The notes under the pieces were generated by a model that ran no database searches, was not told the origin of the DNA, and saw only the letters and a list, made by a program, of their open reading frames with translations. Made by a program: the position numbers and the translations under genes. A stretch of DNA of 35,536 nt from J084 sp964471405. Its GTDB lineage: Bacteria; Pseudomonadota; Alphaproteobacteria; Sphingomonadales; Rhodothalassiaceae. Shown here one piece after another: positions 7,810-16,266 of this stretch. The stretch spans positions 1-35,536 of the forward strand of contig CAYYGH010000023.1 of assembly GCA_964471405.1 (NCBI GenBank), read 5' to 3'. Within the stretch, counting starts at the first letter, position 1; each line of letters opens with the position of its first letter.

Positions 7810-10561
7810 CGGCCTCAAGAAGACGCGCCCGCCAGAGATAGAGCGTCTCGAGCGCCTGGCGGGGTGTCAGGCCGTCAAGGTCGAGCTTTTCCAGCTCGGC
7901 GATGATCTCACCGGCCGGCGGCGCGAGCGGTGCGGCCGTCTCCACATTCCCCGCATCCGGCCGCCCGGCCGAACCGGCCACGCGGATGGCGGCGAACAGC
8001 GGCAGGTCACCCTCGAGCAGCTGCTCCACGAGATCGCCCCGGCTGGCCTCGAGCCGGGCCAGGATCTCCCGGGCGCGGGCGATCACCGGCTCCGGCACGC
8101 CCGCAAGCCGCGCCACCTGGATGCCGTAGGAACGGTCGGCCGCTCCGTCCCTGAGCTCATGCAGGAAGATGAGCTCGTCCTCCCATTCCTTGACGGCCAT
8201 CGTCTTGATGCGCATGTGCTCCAGCCGGCGTTCCAGCGCCGCAAGCTCATGGTAGTGGGTGGCGAACAGCACGCGCGCCCGGCTTCTTTCATGCAGATAT
8301 TCCAGCGTCGCCCAGGCGAGGGAAAGGCCGTCGAAGGTGGCGGTGCCCCGCCCCAGCTCATCCAGGATCACGAGAGAGCGCGGCCCGGCCTGATTGAGAA
8401 TGGTCGCCGCCTCCAGCATCTCGACCATGAAGGTGGACCGGCCCTCGGCCAGATCGTCGGACGCCCCGACCCGCGAGAAGATGCGATCGACCAGGCCGAT
8501 CTCAGCCCGGGCGGCGGGAACGAAGCTGCCCATCTGCGCCAGGATCGCGATGATCGCGCATTGCCGCAGGAAGGTGGACTTGCCGGCCATGTTGGGACCG
8601 GTCACGAGCCAGATGCGCTCGTCTTCATCCAGGCGGCAGTCATTGGGCACGAAGGGGCCTTCGCCCCGCCGGGCCAATGCCGCCTCGACCACGGGGTGAC
8701 GCGCCTGCTCCAGGATGAAGCGCACATCTTCGGTGATCCGGGGGCGCACCCACCCGCCTTCGGCCGCCCGCTCGGCCAAGGCGGTGGCGACATCGCATTC
8801 CGCGATGGCGGCCGCGATGGCGGCCAGAGCCTCGCGTTCCGCAATGACGGCGGCAACAAGCTCGCCGAAGATCTGCTGCTCAAGCTCCAGACAACGGCCG
8901 TCTGCCTCCTGGATCTTCTGCGCCAGCTCGGCCAGTTCCGTGGTCGTGAACCGCACGGAACTGGCGAGCGTCTGGCGATGGATGAACCGCTCATTCCAGG
9001 GCGGACGCATCAGCTTGTCGGCACTGCGCGCCGGCACGTCCACATGATAGCCCAGCACCTGGTTGTAGCGGATCTTGAGGCTTGCGATGCCGGTCTCCTC
9101 CCGCAGCCGCGCTTCGAGGCCGGCCACGAGGCGCCGGCTTTCGTTCTTGAGACTGCGCCATTCATCGAGAGGAGGATGATAGCCCGCGGCAATGAAGCCG
9201 CCTTCGCGCGCCAGGCTGGGCGGGTCCGGCACCAGAGCGGCCGCCAGCCGCTTGGCAAGCGCGCCGGCGCGCGGCAGGGCGGTGAGGGCGTCCTCGATGA
9301 GCCGGGGCAGCCCGGCATGGCTGCCGCGGGCGGTCACCAGTACCTCGTGAATTGCGGCCGCCCGCTGCAACGCATCCCGAATCGCGGCCAGATCCCGCGG
9401 GCCGCCGCGCCCCAGGGCAAGGCGGGCAAGCGCCCGTTCGCAGTCGGGAACTTTCCGCAACTCGCCCCGCAGCCGTGCGCGCAGGAGATCGTCCGCCACA
9501 AAGAAGGCGACCGCATCAAGCCGGCGGTCGATCGTTTCCTTGTCCCGGCTGGGAGCGGCAAGCCGGGCGGCAAGCAGACGCCCGCCGGGGCCGGTGAGGC
9601 TGCGGTCGATGGTGGCCAGCAGGCTGCCGCGCCGCTCACCGGCCGTGGTGCGGGTGAGTTCGAGCGAGCGCCGGGTCGCCTGGTCGATCGCCAGATGCGC
9701 ATCCCGCCTTTCGCGCACGGGCGGGCGCAGATGGGCGAGCGCGCTGCGCTGCGTTTCCTCCAGATAGCGGAAGATCGCCCCCAGTGCGGCCAGCTCGGCC
9801 CGCGAAAACTCTCCATAAACGGAGAGGCTTGCCACACCGAAAAACGCCCGGAGCGCCCGTTCGGCCGCCTGGGAGTCGAAGAGATCCTCGCGCGAGCTGT
9901 CCACGGCCGGCAGCCGTGCCGTGATGCGGGCAAGATCCAGCTTGTCGGCGATGCGGGGATGGACGAGCAGCTCGCCGAGCTCCAGCCGGGCGATGTCATG
10001 GGCGACATCCTGCGGCCCCGTGGCAAGCGCATGCCATTGCCCCGTCGACATGTCACACCAGGCGAGCGCCCACTCGCCACCGGCATCGGCCAGCGCTCCC
10101 AGATAATTGGCGCGCTTGGGCTGAAGCAGGGCCTCCTCGCTCACGGTGCCGGGGGTGACGAGGCGGACCACCTCGCGCCGCACCAGTGCCTTGGCGCCCC
10201 GTTTTTTCGCCTCGGCCGGGTCCTCCACCTGTTCACAGATCGCCACCTTCTCGCCGGCCCGGATCAGGCGGGCGAGATAGCTGTCCACGGCATGGACCGG
10301 CACGCCGGCCATCGGCACGTCGCGGCCCTGGTGCTGGCCCCGCTTGGTGAGCGCGATGTCAAGGATTTCGGCCGCCCGCTCGGCATCCTCGAAGAAGAGC
10401 TCGTAGAAATCGCCCATGCGGAAGAAGAGCAGATAGTCCGGATAGGCGTATTTCGCCTCCAGATACTGCGCCATCATGGGTGTAGCGTCCTCGCGCGAAG
10501 GCAGTTTGCGCGTCCGCTCGCGCCCTGCTTCCGCCCGCCGTTGCCGATCCGCCGCCACCAT
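7790..10561 (-). CDS. mutS: DNA mismatch repair protein MutS
   Basis: MutS binds mispaired bases and small loops, then recruits MutL using ATP. The protein is 923 residues, at the long end of the family. The mismatch-wedging Phe-Tyr-Glu is seen in GDFYELF (Phe52-Tyr53-Glu54), followed by connector, core and clamp domains. The C-terminal ATPase has Walker A GPNMAGKS at 655-662 and Walker B VILDELGRGTATFDG. The first 28 residues are basic and poorly conserved; an alternative ATG at Met29 or Met30 is possible because no strong ribosome site precedes 10561. It is first in a mutS-glnD-murJ-trpS series on the minus strand. The 145 bp upstream, before the OlsB-like stop, shows no clear promoter or terminator. 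Confidence 0.98.
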   Translation of the reverse strand: MVAADRQRRAEAGRERTRKLPSREDATPMMAQYLEAKYAYPDYLLFFRMGDFYELFFEDAERAAEILDIALTKRGQHQGRDVPMAGVPVHAVDSYLARLIRAGEKVAICEQVEDPAEAKKRGAKALVRREVVRLVTPGTVSEEALLQPKRANYLGALADAGGEWALAWCDMSTGQWHALATGPQDVAHDIARLELGELLVHPRIADKLDLARITARLPAVDSSREDLFDSQAAERALRAFFGVASLSVYGEFSRAELAALGAIFRYLEETQRSALAHLRPPVRERRDAHLAIDQATRRSLELTRTTAGERRGSLLATIDRSLTGPGGRLLAARLAAPSRDKETIDRRLDAVAFFVADDLLRARLRGELRKVPDCERALARLALGRGGPRDLAAIRDALQRAAAIHEVLVTARGSHAGLPRLIEDALTALPRAGALAKRLAAALVPDPPSLAREGGFIAAGYHPPLDEWRSLKNESRRLVAGLEARLREETGIASLKIRYNQVLGYHVDVPARSADKLMRPPWNERFIHRQTLASSVRFTTTELAELAQKIQEADGRCLELEQQIFGELVAAVIAEREALAAIAAAIAECDVATALAERAAEGGWVRPRITEDVRFILEQARHPVVEAALARRGEGPFVPNDCRLDEDERIWLVTGPNMAGKSTFLRQCAIIAILAQMGSFVPAARAEIGLVDRIFSRVGASDDLAEGRSTFMVEMLEAATILNQAGPRSLVILDELGRGTATFDGLSLAWATLEYLHERSRARVLFATHYHELAALERRLEHMRIKTMAVKEWEDELIFLHELRDGAADRSYGIQVARLAGVPEPVIARAREILARLEASRGDLVEQLLEGDLPLFAAIRVAGSAGRPDAGNVETAAPLAPPAGEIIAELEKLDLDGLTPRQALETLYLWRARLLEADGGKGR

Positions 10562-10706
10562 CGCCTGAGCCGTTGTCCTTAGCGATCGATCACATGCCGA
10601 TGGCCAGGCCCGTCCCGGCCGTTCCTCATCGCTGCACCCTAGTCAAATGGCCAAGCCGGGCGCAAAGGGCAAGCGGGAAGGAGACCGGCGGCAGGGTTTG
10701 CGGCAC

Positions 10707-11615
10707 TTACGCCTTGGGAAGGGCGCGGGAAGGCCGGGACGTGCTCTGCTCCTCGTCGTTGAGCGCGCTCTTCGGCACGCCGAAGCGTCGGGAATAGCGC
10801 CGGGAGACCTGCTCGACGGGCAGAAGAATGAAGACGTCCGTGGTGCCGAACTGCTCGTCCACCACGGCCCCGTCGCCGATGAAGCAGCCGAGACGAAGAT
10901 AGCCCTTGATGAGAGGCGGCAGCATGCGCCGTGCCTCCCGGACATCGTATTCTCCGGGCTTGAGCACGTCCATGGGCACATGGCGCTCGGGCAGGGCGCG
11001 CACCAGAAAGGCGTCCGGACAACGGTGCTCGTGGTAGAGATAGGCAAGCGGAATGCGGTGCCGCTCGGGATCCGTGCCCGGCAGGCTCGCACAGCCGAAC
11101 ATGTAGCCGATGTTGTATTCGGCAAGATAGCCGGCGATCCCCTTCCACAGCAGCGAGATCGTGAGATTGTTGCGATAGTCCGGATGGACGCAGGACCGCC
11201 CGAGTTCTAGGAGCTGGCGGCGCTGGCCCATGCGCTCCTGGAAGGCGGCGCTCATCAGGGGGGCCAGATCGTATTCCCCGGCCGAGTAGAAGCCGTCATA
11301 GCGCTCGGCGATCTCCTGACGGAGCAGCCGATAGGTGCCGACCACGCATTCGTCGCCCTTGCGGTCATGATCGATGACGAGCAGATGGTCGCACACCGGG
11401 TCATAGCGGTCGAAATCCCGCTTCTCACGCGCCATGAAGGGCGTGGGCCTGGCCGCCATCTCCTCATAGAAGATCCGGTAGCGCAGCCTCTGGGCCGCCC
11501 GCACCTCCGCCAGATCCTGGGCCAGCCGCACCTCCAGCGACCCGGCCCGGGCATAATACTCTGCGGCGGCGAGCGTCTGGGCGGCGATGACCTGTTCTTT
11601 GCCTTCGTAGTCCAT
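10707..11615 (-). CDS. OlsB-like GNAT acyltransferase (putative ornithine-acyl-ACP N-acyltransferase)
   Basis: From the ATG at 11615 this is a 302-residue protein of the acetyltransferase family that contains OlsB, the first enzyme of ornithine-lipid synthesis, which moves a 3-hydroxyacyl group from ACP to ornithine. Supporting segments are LRYRIFYEEM (44-53), DFDRYD (67-72), ELGRSCVHPDYR (137-148) and the later FGCASLPGTDPERH. Ornithine lipids are known membrane components of many Alphaproteobacteria. No olsA-type second acyltransferase lies in the window, so the substrate is inferred; related proteins acylate other amines. A longer frame from 11714 would overlap the AmpG-like gene by 17 nt and is not supported. 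The C-terminus is short, polar and probably disordered. Confidence 0.75.
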   Translation of the reverse strand: MDYEGKEQVIAAQTLAAAEYYARAGSLEVRLAQDLAEVRAAQRLRYRIFYEEMAARPTPFMAREKRDFDRYDPVCDHLLVIDHDRKGDECVVGTYRLLRQEIAERYDGFYSAGEYDLAPLMSAAFQERMGQRRQLLELGRSCVHPDYRNNLTISLLWKGIAGYLAEYNIGYMFGCASLPGTDPERHRIPLAYLYHEHRCPDAFLVRALPERHVPMDVLKPGEYDVREARRMLPPLIKGYLRLGCFIGDGAVVDEQFGTTDVFILLPVEQVSRRYSRRFGVPKSALNDEEQSTSRPSRALPKA

Positions 11616-11697
11616 GACGAGATGCCCTATCCCCCGAAAGATGACGGCATCATGACAGAAGCCGGAACGCTTGTCGACCGGGTTTCGCCCCCCGCTT

Positions 11698-13083
11698 CTA
11701 TCGGTGGTCATCACCGAGATGAAAGGATGCCGGCAGGCGGTGGATCAGAAGCCACAGCACAACGGCGCCCGGCAGCCCGGCCAGGCCCGAGATCACGAAG
11801 AACAGCGGCCAGCCCAGGCCGTCGGCCAGAAAGCCCGCAGGAGCCGCCAGATAGCTGCGCGCGGTCAGCGCCAGCGCCGACAGCAGGGCATATTGGCCGG
11901 CGGTATACCGGCGCGCCACGAGTCGCGAAAGATAGACGACGAACAGGGTATTGCCGAAACCGCTTGCCAGATTTTCGAAACCGATCACGGCGGCAAGTGC
12001 CGGCCAGTCGGCATCGACCAATACCGCCGCAAGCAGAGCCCGGCTGCCGGGGCCGCCATCGAGAACCGGGAGCTGGCGGAGCTCGGCCAGCACCGCCAGC
12101 CAGGAAAATCCGAAGTTGGAAAGGATCTGGGCGAAGACTGCCAGCCACAGAGGAACCACCAGACTGCGCCGGGCCGCAAAGGCGCCCGCCAGAAACATGC
12201 CGGCAAATGTCGCAGCCAGTCCGAATCCCTTGTAGACCCAGGCGATGGTATCCTTCTCGTAGCCGATCACCCTGACGAACGGTCCGGAAAGCGCGCCCGC
12301 CATCGCATCCTGAAGCTTGAAGAAGACGACGAACAGGAAGATGACGATGATCGCCCGACCGAATCGGCGCCAGAGATCCCGCAAGGGGTCGAGAACGGCA
12401 TCGATGATCCGGCGCAGGAAGCCCGCCGGGGCGGGCGTGGCGGAGGCGGTCGCGGCAGGCTCGGGGGAAAGCCACAGGACGGGGAGCAGAATGGCGAGGC
12501 TGCCCCCGGCGATCAGATAGGCGGCCGGCCAGCCCAGCGATTCGGCCAGCAGCAGAATCACGATCCCGCCCACCAGCCGCGCTCCCACATACCAGGCGGC
12601 GCTGTGGACCGCCGTGCCTGCACCCAGCGCACGCGGAGCGAGGCGCTCGATCCGATAGGCATCGACGACGATGTCGAAGCTGGCGGAAGCCACGGCGATC
12701 ACGACGGCCAGGACCACCGCAACGCCGAACAGCGCGGAGCCGTGCGCATGGGCGAAGAGCACGAGAGCACACAGGATGACGGTCACCAGCGTCGCCATCC
12801 AGCCGCGCCGCCGCCCCCAGCCGGAAAAGGGAGGAGGGGGCTTCAGGCGATCCAGAAGCGGTGCCCAGAGGAATTTCAGGGCATAGGCGGTGCCGGTGAG
12901 GGTGGTCAGCCCCACCAGCCCCATGCCGATTCCCTCTTCCGCCAGGCGGATCCGCCAGGTCTCGCCGATCAGTCCCAGCGGCAGGCCGCTTGCAAAACCG
13001 AAGGCCAGAAAGGAGAGAACGGCGGGCTGCAGATAGACCCGCCAGCCGCCTTCCTTGCGCGTGCCTTCCCCTGCCACCGGCAT
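11698..13083 (-). CDS. ampG: AmpG-like MFS permease (muropeptide / 1,6-anhydro-sugar importer)
   Basis: This 461-residue major facilitator protein has about 12 predicted hydrophobic segments. AmpG takes recycled GlcNAc-anhydroMurNAc peptides into the cytoplasm and links cell-wall recycling to beta-lactamase induction. AmpG-type marks are FGFASGLPLGL (28-38), KFLWAPLLDR (70-79), a GRRRGWM loop (90-96) and SFDIVVDAYRIE (135-146), matching the family ASQDIVIDAYR-type signature. A GTG at 13086 lies directly before the ATG at 13083, both behind GGACGGGG; I use the ATG. It is downstream of comM with a hairpin between, and upstream of the OlsB-like gene with an 82-bp gap. No ampC, ampD or ampR lies nearby, so the exact substrate is inferred. 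Confidence 0.8.
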   Translation of the reverse strand: MPVAGEGTRKEGGWRVYLQPAVLSFLAFGFASGLPLGLIGETWRIRLAEEGIGMGLVGLTTLTGTAYALKFLWAPLLDRLKPPPPFSGWGRRRGWMATLVTVILCALVLFAHAHGSALFGVAVVLAVVIAVASASFDIVVDAYRIERLAPRALGAGTAVHSAAWYVGARLVGGIVILLLAESLGWPAAYLIAGGSLAILLPVLWLSPEPAATASATPAPAGFLRRIIDAVLDPLRDLWRRFGRAIIVIFLFVVFFKLQDAMAGALSGPFVRVIGYEKDTIAWVYKGFGLAATFAGMFLAGAFAARRSLVVPLWLAVFAQILSNFGFSWLAVLAELRQLPVLDGGPGSRALLAAVLVDADWPALAAVIGFENLASGFGNTLFVVYLSRLVARRYTAGQYALLSALALTARSYLAAPAGFLADGLGWPLFFVISGLAGLPGAVVLWLLIHRLPASFHLGDDHR

Positions 13084-13101
13084 CACCCCGTCCTGTTCGC
13101 G

Positions 13102-13120
13102 CCGGCGGACCTCCCGCCGG
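13102..13120. other. Hairpin in the leader of the AmpG-like gene
   Basis: A 7-bp perfect stem (CCGGCGG at 13102-13108, CCGCCGG at 13114-13120) with a 5-nt loop lies 18 nt upstream of the AmpG-like start on the minus strand. No T tract follows. It could affect message stability or translation start of the permease gene, or be a chance product of high GC. Confidence 0.25.
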
Positions 13121-13176
13121 TCCGGCCGACCACCTCACCTTCGGGCAGATCGCAGAGCCGCCGGGAAAGCGCAAGA

Positions 13177-13191
13177 GGCCGGCTGCCGGCC
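13177..13191 (-). terminator. Probable comM terminator
   Basis: A 6-bp stem (GGCCGG at 13177-13182, CCGGCC at 13186-13191) with a 3-nt loop lies about 11 nt past the comM stop. Read on the minus strand it is followed by the T-rich TCTTGCGCTTTCC, which fits a modest intrinsic terminator between comM and the AmpG-like gene. Confidence 0.4.
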
Positions 13192-13202
13192 GGTTCCATC
13201 CT

Positions 13203-14726
13203 TCAGGCGGCGGCCAGCGGGCGACGGTAGGAGAGTGCCTCGGCGACATGGGCCCGCCCGACCGTCTCGGCGCCGGCAAGATCGGCAATGGTGCGCGCCG
13301 TGCGCAGAACCCGGTGAAAGCCCCGGGCCGTCAGCCGGAATTCGCGCGCGGCCCGATCCAGCAACCGGCGCCCCGCCTCGTCGGGCATGGCCAGGCGCTC
13401 CAGGGCCTCGCCCGCAAGCTCGGCATTGCAGGTCACCGCCGCAAGCTCCATGGCCGCGGCCCGCCGGGCGGCCAGCCTGCGGGCGGCCATGACCCGCCCG
13501 GCGACCACCGCCGACGGCTCACCCCGGCGCGGCGCCAGCAGGTCCTCGGCGCGCACGGCCGGCACCTCGATCTGCAGGTCGATGCGGTCGAGAAGCGGTC
13601 CCGAGATCCGCGCCTGATAGTCGATCGCGCAGCGTGGCGCCCGCGAACAGGCCAGGCCCGCATCGTCGAGATGGCCGCAGCGGCAGGGATTCATCGCCGC
13701 CACCAGCTGAAACCGCGCCGGATAGGCGACATGCGCCGCCGCACGGGCAATGACGACCTTCCCCGATTCAAGGGGCTGGCGCAGAGCCTCAAGGGCGGCG
13801 CGGGAGAATTCGGGCAGCTCGTCGAGAAACAGCACGCCGCGATGCGCAAGCGAGACCTCGCCGGGCTTCGCACGCTGACCGCCGCCCACAAGCGCCGGCA
13901 TCGAGGCCGAATGATGGGGGGCGCGATAAGGCCGGCGCGTCACCAGCCCCTCCTCGCCGACCAGTCCGGCCACCGAGTGGATGAGCGAGACCTCGAGCGC
14001 CTCTTCAGCCGTCAACGGCGGCAGGATCGAGACCAGCCGCTCGGCCAGCATCGATTTTCCCGCCCCCGGCGGGCCGACAAGCAGCAGATTGTGCCCGCCG
14101 GCCGCCGCGATCTCCAGCGCCCGCTTGGCCATTTCCTGGCCGCGGATGTCGGCAAGATCGGGCAGGGGCTCCTCAGGCGCCGGCAGGGCGCCGGGCTCGG
14201 GCGCGACCAGCCGCCGCTCGCCGTTCATGTGCTGGATCAGCGCCATCAGATGGTCTGCCGGCACCAGCTCCAATGCCGCGCCGGCCCAGCGTGCCTCACG
14301 CCCCTGGCCGGCCGGACAGACGAGCGCCGCCCCGCTGGCCAGCGCCGTGATCGCTGCCGGCAGCACGCCGGGCACCGGCAGAATGCGTCCGTCAAGACTG
14401 AGCTCGCCGAGCGCGAACAGCTCCGCCACGGCCTCCGGATGCAGCACTTCCGCCGCCGTCAACAGACCCAGGGCGATCGGCAGATCGAAATGGCTGCCCT
14501 CCTTCGGCAGATCGGCCGGAGCGAGATTGACCGTGATCCGCTTGGGCGGCAGCGCAAGACCCAACGCCGCGAGCGCCGCGCGCACCCGCTCGCGCGATTC
14601 GGCGACCGCCTTGTCCGGCAGCCCCACGATCTGGAAGGCCGGCAGGCCGTTCGCGAAATGCACCTGCACCTCGACCGGCCGTGCCTCGATCCCCACAAAG
14701 GCAACGGTGCGCAGGATGGCGACCAT
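13203..14726 (-). CDS. comM: ComM/YifB-family AAA+ ATPase
   Basis: This 507-residue protein has the family architecture: an N-terminal Lon-protease-like fold (MVAILRTVAFVGIEA ... GLPAFQIVGLPDKAVAESRERV), a central magnesium-chelatase-type AAA+ domain and a C-terminal Mg_chelatase_C domain. Walker A is GPPGAGKS at 218-225 and the Walker B region reads RGVLFLDELPEF. A Cys-x-Cys-Gly-His segment in NPCRCGHLDD matches the zinc-like insert of the family. ComM works as a hexameric helicase that promotes branch migration during natural transformation; it is also found in species not known to be competent. The ATG at 14726 has an excellent AGGAGGGGGC ribosome site. A longer upstream frame to 14822 is not needed. 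It follows gshB on the same strand. Confidence 0.95.
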   Translation of the reverse strand: MVAILRTVAFVGIEARPVEVQVHFANGLPAFQIVGLPDKAVAESRERVRAALAALGLALPPKRITVNLAPADLPKEGSHFDLPIALGLLTAAEVLHPEAVAELFALGELSLDGRILPVPGVLPAAITALASGAALVCPAGQGREARWAGAALELVPADHLMALIQHMNGERRLVAPEPGALPAPEEPLPDLADIRGQEMAKRALEIAAAGGHNLLLVGPPGAGKSMLAERLVSILPPLTAEEALEVSLIHSVAGLVGEEGLVTRRPYRAPHHSASMPALVGGGQRAKPGEVSLAHRGVLFLDELPEFSRAALEALRQPLESGKVVIARAAAHVAYPARFQLVAAMNPCRCGHLDDAGLACSRAPRCAIDYQARISGPLLDRIDLQIEVPAVRAEDLLAPRRGEPSAVVAGRVMAARRLAARRAAAMELAAVTCNAELAGEALERLAMPDEAGRRLLDRAAREFRLTARGFHRVLRTARTIADLAGAETVGRAHVAEALSYRRPLAAA

Positions 14727-14803
14727 GGCTGCCCCCTCCTCCCTCGTGCCCCGCCCGATACCGTGCGCGGTTTTCCGCCGGCCACGCCCCCCAAGCATGG
14801 GAT

Positions 14804-14842
14804 GCGCAGGCGCAGCGGTCAAGGGCGGCCACGCCCCTGCGC
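14804..14842. terminator. Two-level inverted repeat between gshB and comM
   Basis: Outer arms GCGCAGG (14804-14810) and CCTGCGC (14836-14842) enclose an inner GGGCG (14823-14827) / CGCCC (14832-14836) stem. It lies 33 nt past the gshB stop on the minus strand and 78 nt before the comM start. No good T tract follows. It could end the gshB message or fold in the comM leader. Confidence 0.3.
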
Positions 14843-14874
14843 AGCCACCGTCGCCACCCGCGCCGGCCGGGCCT

Positions 14875-15822
14875 TCAGGAGCGCAGCCGCGCCTCGATCG
14901 CGTCCCACACGCGCCCGGCGATGTTGCGGTTGTCGAAGCGCGAAATCTCCTGGATGCCGGTGGGCGAGGTGACGTTGATCTCGGTGAGATAATGGCCGAT
15001 CACGTCGATGCCGACGAAGATCAGCCCCTGCTCGCGCAGCCTGGGGGCGAGAGCGGCGCAGATCTCGCGGTCGCGTTCGCTCAATGTCGCCGGCTCCGCC
15101 CGGCCGCCGACATGGAGATTGGAGCGCGCCTCGCCCGGCGGCGGCACGCGATTGATGGCCCCCACCGGCTCGCCATCCACCAGCACGATGCGCTTGTCGC
15201 CCTTCTTCACCTCCGGGACATAGCGCTGGACCATCAGCGGTTCGCGATAGATGTCGAAGAAGAGCTCGATCAGCGCGTTCAGATTCTCGTCCTCCGGGCG
15301 GATGTGAAAGACGCCCGCTCCCCCGTTGCCGTAGAGGGGTTTCACGATGATGTCGCCGTATTCTTCGCGGAAGGCCTGGATTTCATCCTTGCGCCGCGTG
15401 ATCAGCGTCGGCGGCATCAGCTCCGCGAAATGGGTGGCATAGAGCTTCTCGGGCGCATTGCGCACGCCGACCGGGTCGTTGACGACGAGGGTGCGGCCCT
15501 TCAGATGTTCGAGAATGTGGGTTGCCGTGATGTAGGCCAGATCGAAGGGCGGGTCCTGGCGCATCAGCACGACGTCGACCTCGGCGAGATCGAGCACGAG
15601 CGGATCGCCCTTGCGGAAATGCCGGCCCTTCTCGGGGAAGACCTCGATGGGGTGGGCATGGGCGCTTACCCGCTCCTGCCGCCAGGACAGATCCGCGGGC
15701 AGGTAGTGAAACAGCTCATGCCCGCGCCGCTGGGCTTCGAGAGCCAGCGCGAAGGTGCTGTCTGCAGTGATGTCGATCGATTCGATGGGATCCATCTGGA
15801 TCGCGACGGCCAGTGCGCACAT
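14875..15822 (-). CDS. gshB: Glutathione synthetase
   Basis: GshB joins glycine to gamma-glutamylcysteine using ATP, the last step of glutathione synthesis. At 315 residues it matches the E. coli enzyme length. It has the N-terminal substrate-binding domain (QMDPIESIDITADSTFALALEAQRRGHEL), then an ATP-grasp domain with DIIVKPLYGNGGAGVF and, near the end, the metal-binding segment FVGIDVIGHYLTEINVTSPTG. The ATG at 15822 has GGAG 7 nt upstream. It follows yraN with about 50 bp between them, in the order rsmI-yraN-gshB, an association seen in other Proteobacteria. No gshA is present in the window. Confidence 0.97.
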   Translation of the reverse strand: MCALAVAIQMDPIESIDITADSTFALALEAQRRGHELFHYLPADLSWRQERVSAHAHPIEVFPEKGRHFRKGDPLVLDLAEVDVVLMRQDPPFDLAYITATHILEHLKGRTLVVNDPVGVRNAPEKLYATHFAELMPPTLITRRKDEIQAFREEYGDIIVKPLYGNGGAGVFHIRPEDENLNALIELFFDIYREPLMVQRYVPEVKKGDKRIVLVDGEPVGAINRVPPPGEARSNLHVGGRAEPATLSERDREICAALAPRLREQGLIFVGIDVIGHYLTEINVTSPTGIQEISRFDNRNIAGRVWDAIEARLRS

Positions 15823-15873
15823 GGCGGACTCCGCTTTTCCCTGATGTGAAAACCGCGCCTGCCGGCGCCTTCT

Positions 15874-16266
15874 TCATTCCTCCCATATGACGTTTTTGAG
15901 GCGCCGGGGAAGACGGCCCGTCTCCCAGATGACGAGATCAAAGCGCGCCTCGGCTTCGGCAAGGCCTACTCTGGCCAGATGATAGCTGGCCGCCCGCGCA
16001 AGCCGGGCCCGTTGACGGGCGGAAAGCACCTCATGCGCCACGAACGCCGCTCCCTTGCGGGCACGCAGCTTGACCTCGACGAAGCGCACCTTCCGGCCCT
16101 TGCGCAAGACGAGGTCGAGCTCCCCATAGGGAGTCCGCACCCGCCGGGCCATGAGGCGCCAGCCCAGCAGACGATAGCCCGCTGCCACCAGCCATTCGGC
16201 AGCACGCCCGGCCTGCTCGGCCCGGCGGCGGCGTTGCGTTTCAGGACCGCGGGCGCGCATCATCAT
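15874..16266 (-). CDS. yraN: UPF0102 / YraN-family nuclease-like protein
   Basis: This 130-residue protein belongs to UPF0102, whose fold is like that of Holliday-junction and restriction endonucleases. The PD-(D/E)xK-type residues are visible: Glu49 and Asp51 in TPYGELDLVLRKG and Glu64-x-Lys66 in VRFVEVKLR. A basic N-terminus and the RRLKNVIWEE end are further features. It starts with three consecutive ATG codons (16266, 16263, 16260); the GGGGA behind them best fits the second or third. The start overlaps the end of rsmI by up to 26 nt, so translation is likely coupled. Its cellular role is not established. Confidence 0.9.
   Translation of the reverse strand: MMMRARGPETQRRRRAEQAGRAAEWLVAAGYRLLGWRLMARRVRTPYGELDLVLRKGRKVRFVEVKLRARKGAAFVAHEVLSARQRARLARAASYHLARVGLAEAEARFDLVIWETGRLPRRLKNVIWEE

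Noticed and set aside
7733..10582. Long plus-strand open frame of about 949 codons opposite mutS
   Set aside because: It mirrors mutS in the high-GC antisense frame, has no recognisable domain and lies over a fully supported gene.
11616..11714. N-terminal extension of the OlsB-like protein
   Set aside because: It runs into the AmpG-like gene and is not family-like; the ATG at 11615 fits better.
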